DNA of 64,000 nt, from positions 124,001 through 188,000 of the forward strand of contig CAIOAN010000007.1 in NCBI GenBank assembly GCA_903855995.1, read 5' to 3'. Numbering within the stretch: position 1 is the stretch's first letter; each line of letters begins with the position of its first letter. The stretch is from an uncultured Opitutia bacterium (lineage in GTDB: Bacteria > Verrucomicrobiota > Verrucomicrobiia > Opitutales > UBA953). Shown in pieces: positions 1-8,498 of the stretch. The notes under the pieces were generated by a model. The model made no database searches. It had not been told where the DNA came from and saw only the letters and a list, made by a program, of their open reading frames with translations. The translations under genes were made by a program, and so were the position numbers.

Positions 1-643
1 CGGCCGTCAGTTCGGCGAAGCTCTCGACCACCCGCACGCCTGCGCCCGTGAGCCGATCGCGGTGTTGGTGGCCGTGGGCGACCAGAACGCAGTCGACGCC
101 CATGGCGGCGGCGGCCTCGGCGTCGTGAGCGGTATCCCCGATATAAATCACCTCCTCGGGGTGCACCGCGAGGTCGGCCAGGTGGCGCCGCGCGCGCTCT
201 TCCTTACTGCCCGCGTGGATGTCGCTGCCGCCGCAGGTCTTGATGAAGTGCCGGGATAGATTGTACTGTGCGAGTGTGGTCGTGAGCAGGTTGAGCTCAT
301 AGGCCGAGAGCACCGAGTGCGTGAGGCCGGCGGCCGTGAGGCCGGCGAGGAGCGACTCCGCGTGCGGGTGGAGTTGGCACTCGTGCTTGCGGGCTTCATA
401 GGCGGCCATGAAGCGCACGGACATCGCGCGGAAAGAGGTCTCGTCGGGGGTGAAGCCGATGGCTTGGTAGACCTTGATGACTGGGAATTGGAAGATTTGG
501 CGATAGCGGACCGGGTCGACGAGCGGGTGGCCGTCTTCTTGCAGCAGCAAGTTCAGTGATTCACAGCAGAGCCAGGTGTCGTCGAGCAGCGTACCGTTCC
601 AATCCCAGACCGCGTGGCGGTAGTCTTTGAGTTTCTTACGCAT
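1..643 (-). CDS. HAD-family hydrolase, phosphoglycolate phosphatase-like (3' end cut by window)
   Basis: About 214 residues are visible and the C-terminus runs off the window start. Motif I is DWNGTLLDD at residues 14-22, with Asp14 as the expected nucleophile and Asn in place of the usual second Asp. The cap region follows, then a Lys in GSKEER and motif III as GDTAHDAEAA, which binds magnesium. This is the layout of phosphoglycolate phosphatase-like HAD enzymes acting on small phosphate esters in the cytoplasm; the substrate cannot be told. The ATG overlaps the stop of the upstream DUF2071 gene by 8 bases, so the two are probably translated together. HAD assignment is firm and substrate is unknown. 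Confidence 0.85.
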   Translation of the reverse strand, partial: MRKKLKDYRHAVWDWNGTLLDDTWLCCESLNLLLQEDGHPLVDPVRYRQIFQFPVIKVYQAIGFTPDETSFRAMSVRFMAAYEARKHECQLHPHAESLLAGLTAAGLTHSVLSAYELNLLTTTLAQYNLSRHFIKTCGGSDIHAGSKEERARRHLADLAVHPEEVIYIGDTAHDAEAAAAMGVDCVLVAHGHQHRDRLTGAGVRVVESFAELTA

Positions 644-1367
644 GGCCGGGCACTAGGGAGAAAGCCTCGATGGCGACGCCTTGGCAACAGTGGGCTAGGT
701 CAGGCGCCCGGCCGCCGACGTCAAAGCCATCCCAGCGGAGCGGCAGGTCGCTCCAGTCTTTGGAGACGGCCTGACTCAGTTCGTAGGGGGCGTGATGGAC
801 TTGGCCGCGCAGAAGCCGTCCGCCGCGCACGCAGAAGAAATTATAGCGTTCCGCCAGATGGAACTCGAGTGAGCCCGGGGGGGCGGCCTGTGGGGCCGAC
901 GTAGCCGACCAGGCGTAGCGGGCGACCTCGGTCGCACCTTGCCGGCGGCAGGTCAGCGCAAGCCCCGGGCCGAAGGCCATCGTCGCGTGTTCGTAGGGCA
1001 GGCCGAAGAGCTTGCGGGCGATCGCCACGGCAGGAGCCCGGTCGCAGTCGAGGGAGAAGAACCATACGCCTGGCTCGCCAGCGGCGTCGCGGACGTAGGT
1101 GCGGACGTTGAGTTCTTTAAAATATGAAAGCCAGGGTAAGGCCGGCAGAAAGGCTGGGCGCACCGCGTTCATGCGAAAGCCGACGACACCGAGGTGGGCT
1201 TTACCTGCGAACGTATCGACGGTCAGACCGGCGGGGAGCCGTGCCTGCATCGCTTCCGGAGCGTATTCCCAATGCAGGAACAGCAGGTCATCCCAGCGTT
1301 GGCGCATGACTGGCGGCCGCCTCGGCCGGACGCGGGCGCGGAGGATTCTTTCAGTGGCATCGCTCAC
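636..1367 (-). CDS. DUF2071 family protein (YqjF-like)
   Basis: A 243-residue protein matching the DUF2071 pattern: an early MRQRWDDLLFLHW segment, then RLPAGLTVDTFAGKAHLGVV and a later YFKELNVRTYV block, followed by a conserved FFSLDCDRAPAV strand. Members have an acetoacetate-decarboxylase-like beta fold and no settled reaction. The reading frame opens with GTG at 1367; no in-frame ATG precedes the conserved part. The stop overlaps the start of the downstream HAD gene, which suggests a two-gene operon. Family call is strong from sequence; function is unknown. Confidence 0.8.
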   Translation of the reverse strand: MSDATERILRARVRPRRPPVMRQRWDDLLFLHWEYAPEAMQARLPAGLTVDTFAGKAHLGVVGFRMNAVRPAFLPALPWLSYFKELNVRTYVRDAAGEPGVWFFSLDCDRAPAVAIARKLFGLPYEHATMAFGPGLALTCRRQGATEVARYAWSATSAPQAAPPGSLEFHLAERYNFFCVRGGRLLRGQVHHAPYELSQAVSKDWSDLPLRWDGFDVGGRAPDLAHCCQGVAIEAFSLVPGHA

Positions 1368-1414
1368 GCCATCACCCTCGCCGGAGGCTGGCGGCGGTCA
1401 AGCGGGTGGGGGGC

Positions 1415-2791
1415 TTATTTTCCTTTGGCGAAAGGCGGCTGCGAGAGGTCGAGCTGATAGAGCACCTGATTATATTCCCAGCGCGGGGTCGGCTGCTTGT
1501 TTGAGGAGAACATCACCGTGTACGTGCCCTCGAAGTGGATGATCGGCGAATCCTCGCGGAAGAATTCCGGATGCAGCACCGGATTGTAGAACGTGTAGTT
1601 GTCGTGCGAGAGCACCCGGCGGGCGTTGACCCAAGGGCCCGTGGGGGCGTCGGCTTCGGCGAGCCAGATTTCGCCGAGGAACGAGGACTGGCCGACCTTC
1701 TGCGTGAAGAGCGCGAGCCATTTGCGACTCCAGGGGTGCCAGGCGAGGTGGCCGCCGTGCACGGTGATATTCTCCCCTTGCGGCGTGCGGGCGACCGGGT
1801 CGGGGCTGATTGCGCGCCAGTTGGCTGGGTCTTGCCAGCCTTCGTAAGTGGCCGGCGTGCGCAGGAACGGGAATGGATTGCAGAACAGGATCCACTTGCG
1901 GCCGGCCGCATCGGTCCAGGGCACCGCGTGGCCATCGGGGACCGGGGGGGCCTTCGGTTGCTCGGCCGACTCCGTCCAGACCGTCGAGAGCGGATGGAAC
2001 GTCTCTTCATGCGGATCCCATTCGACGAGATCCCAGCGGTAGGCGTGCAGGGAGCCTTTCACCTTCACCGCGGAGCCGACCAGATGCGGAGCGCCTTTGG
2101 CGTCGGGCAGCGTCGTCAGGCCCCAGATCCAGGTGGGACCTTCGCCGGGCACTTGGGCCGTGCCGCGGGGGCGTGGGTCGTCTTGGGCGGATGGGCGGCC
2201 CGCGAAATATTTATAAGGCACGCGCAGGGGCGGGCGGGCCGGCGGGCGAAAGTGATCGGTCGTCGCGCCCGACACATTGAAGATGCCCAGCGGATAGTGC
2301 GGGAGATGGGTGTCGCCCCAGAACCAGAGCTGTTGGCCGCCGAGTTCCGCCGTCACCACGCTGTCGGAGCCGAGGACGCCGCTTTCCTTCCAGTCGAGTT
2401 GTTCGCCGACCTTCTGGCTTTCGGCGAAGAGCCCCGCTCCGGTGAGGCGACCGAGTCGGCGGGCGAGGATGGTGCGGGTGACCTCGACCTTAAGACGTTT
2501 GCCCGGGGCGGGTTTGAGGCGCACGCCGCGGTAGCCGAAGCCATCGGCCTTTACGCTGTAGCCTTGGCCGATGACCTCGAACCAGACTTCCCGGCCCATC
2601 AGTTCGGGGAGGTCCAGCGCGATCACCCCCGCATTGTCGGAGACGAAGCGCACGCCGTGGATGGTGCGAAGTTCGACGCCGGGCACGGGCCAGTCGGTGC
2701 CCTGTTCGATGACTTCGACGCGGCACATCTCCGCCGCCCGGAGCGGGCCGAGGAGACTGAGCAGGCCGAGGAGCCAAGGGAGGGGCCGCAT
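1415..2791 (-). CDS. secreted beta-propeller-like protein (DUF4185/glycosidase-like), tentative
   Basis: A 458-residue protein with a clear Sec signal (MRPLPWLLGLLSLLGPLRAA) and export to the periplasm or beyond. Residues about 20-110 look like a small beta domain resembling carboxypeptidase-regulatory or peptidase-associated folds. The remainder is rich in W/G beta motifs such as WFWGDTHLPHYPLGIF, WIWGLTTLPDAKG and YNPVLHPEFF, as in five-bladed propellers of DUF4185 and GH43-like proteins. No catalytic residues could be assigned. It reads away from hisN with an 89-base gap between the two starts. A carbohydrate-related role is inferred only from fold impression. Confidence 0.55.
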   Translation of the reverse strand: MRPLPWLLGLLSLLGPLRAAEMCRVEVIEQGTDWPVPGVELRTIHGVRFVSDNAGVIALDLPELMGREVWFEVIGQGYSVKADGFGYRGVRLKPAPGKRLKVEVTRTILARRLGRLTGAGLFAESQKVGEQLDWKESGVLGSDSVVTAELGGQQLWFWGDTHLPHYPLGIFNVSGATTDHFRPPARPPLRVPYKYFAGRPSAQDDPRPRGTAQVPGEGPTWIWGLTTLPDAKGAPHLVGSAVKVKGSLHAYRWDLVEWDPHEETFHPLSTVWTESAEQPKAPPVPDGHAVPWTDAAGRKWILFCNPFPFLRTPATYEGWQDPANWRAISPDPVARTPQGENITVHGGHLAWHPWSRKWLALFTQKVGQSSFLGEIWLAEADAPTGPWVNARRVLSHDNYTFYNPVLHPEFFREDSPIIHFEGTYTVMFSSNKQPTPRWEYNQVLYQLDLSQPPFAKGK

Positions 2792-2880
2792 GAGCGTAGT
2801 GTCGGTAATATCGGGTCTGGTTCAAGCGTGCACGGGGCTTTTCGCTTGGAGCGGGGGCGGGGGCGGCTTACCTCTGAAGC

Positions 2881-3654
2881 ATGCTCCCGGAAGCACGTCA
2901 GACCGAACTCAAGGCTTTCGCCGAATCGCTCGCCGACCTCGCCCGCGGCGTATTGGTCGCCGCACACGCCCGCCTCGAGACCGACGTCGAGTTCAAGTCG
3001 GACGGCACGCCCGTGACCGTCGCCGACAAGGAGGCCGAGCGGCTCATGCGTGCGGCCATCAAGAAGGCTTATCCAGAGCACGGCATCCTCGGCGAGGAAT
3101 TCGGCCCCGAGAATGTCGACGCCGAATTCTGCTGGGTGCTCGACCCCATCGACGGCACCAAGTCGTTCCTTTCGCGCGTGCCGCTTTACGTCACACTCAT
3201 CGGCTTGCGTTATGAAGGCCAGCCCGTGCTTGGGCTCATCGATCAGCCTATTCTCGGCGAGCGGATCATCGGAGATAACCGCACCGCTACTTTGAATGGA
3301 AGGCGCGTACGGGTCGCCGAGGCTTCGCTCAAGGATGCCGTCGTCGTCTCCACCGACCTCGATAATATTCGGCGTCGCCACCGTGATGTGCGTTGGAACC
3401 GCCTGGCTGACAGCGTCGCCCATGTGCGGACCTGGGGCGACGGCTACGGCCATCTGCTCGTGGCCTCCGGTCGCGCGCACGTCATGGCCGACCCGATCAT
3501 GAATCCGTGGGACCTCGTCCCCGTGCTACCCGTATTGCGCGGGGCCGGCGCGACCGTGACTTCGTGGACCGGCGGAGATCCCGTGAAGGCCGGCAATATC
3601 ATCGCCGCTGCGCCTGCGTTGCACGCCCAGGTGATGAGCACCCTGCGCGACTGA
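2881..3654 (+). CDS. hisN: histidinol-phosphatase, inositol monophosphatase family
   Basis: A 257-residue protein of the inositol monophosphatase superfamily. The magnesium-site motifs are present: GEEFG near residue 74, LDPIDGTKSF near residue 89 and the C-terminal NPWDLVPVLPVLRGAGA. In bacteria lacking the HAD-type HisB phosphatase this family supplies histidinol-phosphatase, which converts L-histidinol phosphate to L-histidinol. The gene converges on hisD, the next enzyme in the pathway, with a 7-base gap, and this supports the HisN call over a general inositol phosphatase. Soluble and cytoplasmic. Confidence 0.8.
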   Translation: MLPEARQTELKAFAESLADLARGVLVAAHARLETDVEFKSDGTPVTVADKEAERLMRAAIKKAYPEHGILGEEFGPENVDAEFCWVLDPIDGTKSFLSRVPLYVTLIGLRYEGQPVLGLIDQPILGERIIGDNRTATLNGRRVRVAEASLKDAVVVSTDLDNIRRRHRDVRWNRLADSVAHVRTWGDGYGHLLVASGRAHVMADPIMNPWDLVPVLPVLRGAGATVTSWTGGDPVKAGNIIAAAPALHAQVMSTLRD

Positions 3655-3661
3655 GCACCGG

Positions 3662-4954
3662 TCAGAGACGGAGGCGCAGCGAACGACCGTGGGCGTCGAG
3701 GCGCTCCATGCGGGCGAAAGCTTCGACCACTGCCGCCGCCTTCTTAAGCGACGCCGGGTCATACTGCACCAGGCTCGTGCGGCGGAGGAAGTCAGCCACG
3801 CGGAGACCGCTGAAGAATCGTCCCGTACCGCCGGTGGGGAGCGTGTGGCTTGGGCCTGCCGTGAAATCGCCGAGCACCGTGGGCGTGTGCGGCCCGAGCA
3901 GGATCGCACCGGCCGTGGTGACCGCGGCGGAGAGTTTTTTCAACTTCGTCTTGGCGACCATCAGCTCGAGGTGTTCGGGGGCGACGAGATTGGCGACTTC
4001 GGCGGCCTCCTCGATCTTGTCGACGAGTACCAGGCAGACCTTCGTGTCGAGGGCCAGGCGGATCTTCTCGCCGTGCGTGAGGGAATTGGACTGCGTGCGG
4101 GCGGCCGCGAGGCACTTGTCGGCGAACGCCGAGTTATCCGTGACCAGGTAGAGTTTCTCTTTGCCGCTGCCGTGTTCGGCCTGTGCGCAGAGATCGGCCG
4201 CGACCCATTCCGCCTGCGCGGTGCGGTCGGCGATGATCATGACCTCGCTCGGGCCAGGGAGGAGGTCGACGCCCACGATGCCGAAGAGCTGGCGCTTCGC
4301 CTCCGTGACGAACGCGTTGCCCGGGCCGAAGACCTTATCGACCGCGCGGATGGTGTCGGTACCGAGGGCCATCGCCGCGATCGCCTGGACGCCGCCGACC
4401 GCGTAGACCTCGCGGACTCCGCTCAGGTAGAGCGCGGCGAGGATGTCGGGATTGATTTTCCCATCCGGCTGGGGTGGCGTGCAGGCGCAGATTTCGGGGA
4501 CGCCGGCGACCTTTGCAGGCAGTGCGGTCATCAGCACCGTGGAGACCAGCGGAACCTGGCCGCCGGGAATATAGAGACCGCAGCGGCGGATGGCGTGGTG
4601 GCGTTCGCCGACCGTGGCGCCGTGGGGGTTCTTCGCCGTCCAGCCCTTGGGGAGGGTGCGGGCGTGGAAATGCGTGATGCACTTCGCGGCTTCCTCGAAG
4701 GATTTGCGTTTGGCCGGGTCGAGCTTGGCGGCGGCCTTCTCCAGTTCAGCGAGCGGGACGCGAATCTGCCGGACGTTGAGTTTCGCGTGATCGAATTTCG
4801 CGGTGTGGTGCAGGACGGCGATGTCGCCGCGTGCCTTCACGTCGGCAATGATCGTCGAGACCGCGGTCCGGATGTCTTGGGCGGCTTCGCCGTTGCCGAC
4901 GAACTCCCGGAGTTTGGCGCGAAAATCCTTATCGCTGGAGCGAAGGGTGGTCAT
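3662..4954 (-). CDS. hisD: histidinol dehydrogenase
   Basis: A 430-residue protein of normal HisD length. It oxidises L-histidinol to L-histidine with two NAD+ in the last two steps of histidine synthesis. Visible motifs are GPGNAFVTEAKRQLFG, DLLPGPSEVMIIAD, DLCAQAEHG, the catalytic APEHLEL (Glu-His pair) and GDFTAGPSHTLPTGG. The start at 4954 (MTTLRSSDKDF) is chosen because it lies 4 bases after the upstream stop and matches family length; the frame is open 16 codons further. It closes the minus-strand train that begins at coaD/tig. Confidence 0.95.
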   Translation of the reverse strand: MTTLRSSDKDFRAKLREFVGNGEAAQDIRTAVSTIIADVKARGDIAVLHHTAKFDHAKLNVRQIRVPLAELEKAAAKLDPAKRKSFEEAAKCITHFHARTLPKGWTAKNPHGATVGERHHAIRRCGLYIPGGQVPLVSTVLMTALPAKVAGVPEICACTPPQPDGKINPDILAALYLSGVREVYAVGGVQAIAAMALGTDTIRAVDKVFGPGNAFVTEAKRQLFGIVGVDLLPGPSEVMIIADRTAQAEWVAADLCAQAEHGSGKEKLYLVTDNSAFADKCLAAARTQSNSLTHGEKIRLALDTKVCLVLVDKIEEAAEVANLVAPEHLELMVAKTKLKKLSAAVTTAGAILLGPHTPTVLGDFTAGPSHTLPTGGTGRFFSGLRVADFLRRTSLVQYDPASLKKAAAVVEAFARMERLDAHGRSLRLRL

Positions 4955-4958
4955 GGGC

Positions 4959-5717
4959 TCAGAAAGTGGGGAAGTCGAAGACCTTCGGGTCGTTATCGGC
5001 ATTGAAGGTCACCTTGCGATAAGTGACCTCACCGGTTTGCTTGCCGTCGATGAAGACCGCTTCCTTGGTCGGCAGCTGCACGCCGTCGGTCGCGGCCATC
5101 GACACGACTTGTTGGCGCTGGATCTTGCCGTCGGGCGTGCGTTGGTCGGAGGCGACGAGGGCGAAAGTCTGGGCGTCGAAGTGGCGCGTAACCGAGAAGC
5201 CGCTGCGATAGGCATATTGGACCATCAGGGTCGGGTGGCCGGCGACTTCGGAGGTGCCAAGAAAGGTCGCCTGACCGAATTTTGGTTCTGGGACCGCGAA
5301 GAAAGCCAGGTCGTCGCGGGCCATATCCTGTAGTTTCTTAAACTCCTCAAAGGGGATCACTTTGAGTTCGCGGCGGGAGAGGGCGTCGGGCTTGCGGGTC
5401 ATCCAGCCGTCGAGGCGGCCGGCGCAGATGATGGATTCTGAATGGCGGTCATTATCGTAGCTGCGGAGCAGGCGGTACGCCGGGCTGACGAGCGTCAGTG
5501 TGATGAGCGTGGAGGGTCGGCCGCCGACCTCGGAGGCCGTGAACTCGATATACTGGCTCTTGATCGAGGCGAGTTTCGCGGGGTCGGAAGTCAGCGCCGC
5601 GCGGGCCTTCGTCACGATTTCCTGGACGGATGGACCGGCGCCGGCCGGGGTAGCATCGGCCGCGAAGACCATGGTCAGCAAGGGCAGCAGGGCGAGCCAT
5701 GAACGGAGAAAGGCCAT
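4959..5717 (-). CDS. secreted LolA-like protein of unknown function
   Basis: A 252-residue protein with a Sec signal (MAFLRSWLALLPLLTMVFAADA). The mature part starts with an amphipathic helix (VQEIVTKARAALTS) and continues as alternating beta strands containing TLTLVSPAYRLLRS, GHPTLMVQYAYRSGFSVTRHFD and a final VTYRKVTFNADNDPKVFDF. This resembles the LolA/LppX half-barrel used by periplasmic lipid or lipoprotein carriers, but no family-specific residue was recognised. It lies inside the histidine gene run between hisA and hisD, 4 bases before hisD, so it is probably co-transcribed. The start at 5717 gives a proper signal peptide. Confidence 0.6.
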   Translation of the reverse strand: MAFLRSWLALLPLLTMVFAADATPAGAGPSVQEIVTKARAALTSDPAKLASIKSQYIEFTASEVGGRPSTLITLTLVSPAYRLLRSYDNDRHSESIICAGRLDGWMTRKPDALSRRELKVIPFEEFKKLQDMARDDLAFFAVPEPKFGQATFLGTSEVAGHPTLMVQYAYRSGFSVTRHFDAQTFALVASDQRTPDGKIQRQQVVSMAATDGVQLPTKEAVFIDGKQTGEVTYRKVTFNADNDPKVFDFPTF

Positions 5718-5788
5718 CAGGAGCGGATGTTGGGGTGGGGCCTCCGGTTGGCAAGCATCGGTAGGCCCGCGGGGCCGCGGTGCGGGGC

Positions 5789-6520
5789 TCAGCGACCGCG
5801 GGTGACGGCCAGCAGACCCTGCACATCGCAACGGCCTTCGTAGAGGGCCTTGCCGACGATTGCACCGACGAGATTCGGGTAGGCCTTTGACATCTGGGCG
5901 AGGCGGGCGACATCTTCAGTGCCGGCGACGCCGCCGGAAGCGATGACGCCGCAGGGACAGACCTTGAGGACTTCCTCGAGTGACTTCCAGTTCGGGCCCG
6001 TGAGCATGCCGTCGGTCGCGATGTCGGTGTAGATCACCGTCGACACGCCGAGATCGCCAGCGGCCTTGGCGAATTCCGTGGCCTTGAGCGCGGTGACTGC
6101 GGTCCAGCCCTTGACGGCGACGAGGCCGTCCTTGGCGTCGATGCCGACGGCGAGGCGTGGGCCGTGGGCCTTCGCCATCTCGTTAAGAAAGGCCGGATCC
6201 GTCGCGGCGCGCGTGCCGATCACGATGCGGCTGGCGCCGGCGGCGTAGGCCGCTTCGGCAATGGCGCGATCGCGCATGCCGCCGCCGAACTGAATTTTCG
6301 GACCCAGCGCGGCGATGCGCTGGAGCGTGGGGAGATTGAGCGGGGCGCCGCCGAAGGCGCCATCGAGGTCGACGACGTGAATCCATTCCGCTCCGGCTCC
6401 GGCGAACTGGATGGCCGGCTCGACCGGGTCCTTATAATAATCGGTGCGCGCGTCGTCGCGACCTTGGCTGAGGCGGACGCAAGTGCCGCCGCGGATATCG
6501 ATGGCCGGATAGACGATCAT
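5789..6520 (-). CDS. hisA: phosphoribosylformimino-5-aminoimidazole carboxamide ribotide isomerase
   Basis: A 243-residue (beta/alpha)8 barrel enzyme of normal HisA size, catalysing the Amadori-type isomerisation of ProFAR to PRFAR in histidine synthesis. It begins MIVYPAIDIRGGTCVRLSQG with the catalytic Asp8, has the phosphate-binding GGGMRD after strand 3 and the second catalytic Asp in YTDIATDGMLTGPN. The C-terminal IASGGV and GAIVGKALYEG motifs close the barrel. It starts 6 bases after clpX ends, so the two are co-transcribed. No HisF or HisH gene is present in the window. Confidence 0.95.
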   Translation of the reverse strand: MIVYPAIDIRGGTCVRLSQGRDDARTDYYKDPVEPAIQFAGAGAEWIHVVDLDGAFGGAPLNLPTLQRIAALGPKIQFGGGMRDRAIAEAAYAAGASRIVIGTRAATDPAFLNEMAKAHGPRLAVGIDAKDGLVAVKGWTAVTALKATEFAKAAGDLGVSTVIYTDIATDGMLTGPNWKSLEEVLKVCPCGVIASGGVAGTEDVARLAQMSKAYPNLVGAIVGKALYEGRCDVQGLLAVTRGR

Positions 6521-6526
6521 GGGAAA

Positions 6527-7849
6527 TCAGGAAGCCTTCTTCTTCGGCGCCGACATGGACACCGGCTTCTCGCCGCGGATAGCCTCGGCCGTCACCGTGA
6601 ACTTCGAGCCCGGGGTCGCCTCGGGGAGCGAATACATCGTCTCTAGGAGTACCCCTTCGAGAACGGAGCGGAGGCCGCGGGCGCCCGTGCCGAGGGCGAG
6701 CGCCTTGTCGGCGGCGGCCTCGAGGGATTCGCGATTGAAATCCAGCGTCATGCCCGAGAGGGCGAAGAGCTTGCGATATTGTTTCGTCGCGGCGTTGCGC
6801 GGCTCGGTCAAGATGCGGATGAGCGCCTCGCGGTCGAGCGGTTCGAGCACCGAGATGACGGGCAGGCGGCCGACGAATTCCGGAATCATCCCGAAGGAGA
6901 AAAGATCTTCGGGCTGCAGGCCGGCGATAATCTGTTCCGCGGAAAGGGTCGGCTGGTCGTTCTGCGGGGCGACGAAGCCCAGGGACTTCGAGCCGGCGCG
7001 GCGGGCGATGATGCGATCGAGGCCCGCGAAGGCACCGCCGCAGATGAAGAGGATGTCGGACGTGTCGACGCGGATGCACTGCTGCTCCGGATGTTTGCGG
7101 CCGCCGGCGGGAGGCACGTTGCAGATCGTACCTTCGAGAAGTTTGAGCAGCGCCTGCTGGACGCCCTCTCCGGAGACATCGCGCGTGATCGAAGCCGAGT
7201 CTGACTTGCGGCCGATCTTATCGATCTCGTCGATGAAGACGATACCGCGCTGGGCGCGTTCGATATCCATGTCGGCCGCCTGCAGGAGGCGGAGTACGAC
7301 CGTCTCGACGTCGTCACCGACATAGCCCGCTTCGGTGAGGGTCGTCGCGTCGGCAATGGCGAAGGGCACGTCGAGCATGCGCGCGAGCGAACGGGCGAGG
7401 AGCGTCTTTCCGGTGCCCGTCGGGCCGATCAGCAGCACGTTACTCTTGTCGAGTTCGACGTCGGCGAGGTCGCCGGCCTGTTCGGCGGTGGCCTTCGTCA
7501 GGCGGTCGTTGAGGCGTTTGTAGTGGTTGAAGACGGCGACCGAGAGGACTTTCTTGGCGTGGTCCTGGCCGATCACATGGGCGTCGAGTTCAACGCGCAG
7601 CTGGGTCGGGGCGATGAGTTTGACCGGGGCGAGCGGGTTTTTCTTCGGGGCTTCCTGCAGGGCCGGGCCGCCGGGGGTAGCGGTGGCGGGAGCTTTGCCG
7701 TCGCGCGACTTCTCGCGTTCCAGCAGGCGGCCGCAGGTGGAGACGCAGGCATCGCAGATGCCCACGCCGCCGGGACCAGCGATCAGTTTGCCCGCCTGTG
7801 CGGCAGGCTTGCCGCAGAAAGAGCAGCTCTCGGCGCGGTCGCCGGCCAT
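6527..7849 (-). CDS. clpX: ATP-dependent Clp protease ATP-binding subunit ClpX
   Basis: A 440-residue AAA+ unfoldase that feeds substrates to ClpP. The N-terminal zinc-binding domain has four cysteines in the pattern CSFC and CDACVSTC. The AAA+ core has Walker A (GPTGTGKT), Walker B (VFIDEIDKI), a pore loop GYVGDD and the sensor/arginine region [18 protein letters not shown]. The loop IGF/VGF used to dock ClpP is not obvious in the usual place and should be checked by alignment. Its start lies 4 bases after clpP stops, and the tig-clpP-clpX order is the classical one. Confidence 0.97.
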   Translation of the reverse strand: MAGDRAESCSFCGKPAAQAGKLIAGPGGVGICDACVSTCGRLLEREKSRDGKAPATATPGGPALQEAPKKNPLAPVKLIAPTQLRVELDAHVIGQDHAKKVLSVAVFNHYKRLNDRLTKATAEQAGDLADVELDKSNVLLIGPTGTGKTLLARSLARMLDVPFAIADATTLTEAGYVGDDVETVVLRLLQAADMDIERAQRGIVFIDEIDKIGRKSDSASITRDVSGEGVQQALLKLLEGTICNVPPAGGRKHPEQQCIRVDTSDILFICGGAFAGLDRIIARRAGSKSLGFVAPQNDQPTLSAEQIIAGLQPEDLFSFGMIPEFVGRLPVISVLEPLDREALIRILTEPRNAATKQYRKLFALSGMTLDFNRESLEAAADKALALGTGARGLRSVLEGVLLETMYSLPEATPGSKFTVTAEAIRGEKPVSMSAPKKKAS

Positions 7850-7853
7850 ACGC

Positions 7854-8450
7854 TTAGGCGCGGCCCGTCTTGGGCGCGACCACGTGGTCGACGAGGCCGT
7901 AGGCCTTGGCCTGTTCGGCCGTCATGTAGAAATCGCGGTCGGAATCACGCTGCAGGTCTTCGGGCGTCTTGCCGCTGTGCTTGGCGAGGACGTGGTTGAG
8001 CGTGTCGCGCCAGCGGAGGATTTCCTTGGCGGCGATGGAGATGTCGGACGTCTGGCCTGTGGCGCCGCCGCTGGGCTGGTGGATCATCACGCGGCAGTTC
8101 GGGAGCGCGTGGCGCTTGCCCTTCGTGCCGGCGGCGAGGAGCACCGTGGCCATGCTGGCGGAGAGGCCGATGCAATACGTGTTTACTTCACAGGTTAGGA
8201 AATTGATCGTGTCGTAGATCGCCATGCCTGCGGTGATCGAGCCACCGGGGGAGTTGATGTAGATGGAGATATCCTTCTTCGGGTCTTCCATCTGGAGGAA
8301 GAGCAGCTGGGCGATGACCGCGTTGGCGACATCATCGTAGATCGGCGCACCCAGGAAGATGATGCGATCCTTGAGCAGGCGGCTGTAGATATCCCAGGCT
8401 CGTTCGCCACGGGCGTCGCGCTCGACTACGTTCGGAATGATGTACGACAT
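7854..8450 (-). CDS. clpP: ATP-dependent Clp protease proteolytic subunit
   Basis: A 198-residue serine protease subunit that forms the tetradecameric ClpP barrel. The catalytic triad can be read: Ser in GLSASMA, His in VMIHQPSGG and Asp in DSDRDFYMT. The N-terminal [14 protein letters not shown] and [15 protein letters not shown] motifs are standard. It lies between tig (48-base gap) and clpX (4-base gap). Length and motifs are normal for ClpP1-type proteins. Confidence 0.97.
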   Translation of the reverse strand: MSYIIPNVVERDARGERAWDIYSRLLKDRIIFLGAPIYDDVANAVIAQLLFLQMEDPKKDISIYINSPGGSITAGMAIYDTINFLTCEVNTYCIGLSASMATVLLAAGTKGKRHALPNCRVMIHQPSGGATGQTSDISIAAKEILRWRDTLNHVLAKHSGKTPEDLQRDSDRDFYMTAEQAKAYGLVDHVVAPKTGRA

Positions 8451-8498
8451 GGAAGTTGTGTGGAGGGTACTATGCCCGCTCGGCCCGAATTCTCAACC

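Noticed and set aside
1535-5005. Long plus-strand open frames opposite the propeller gene and hisD
   Set aside because: The minus-strand genes carry strong motifs over the same bases; the plus frames show only GC-driven composition.
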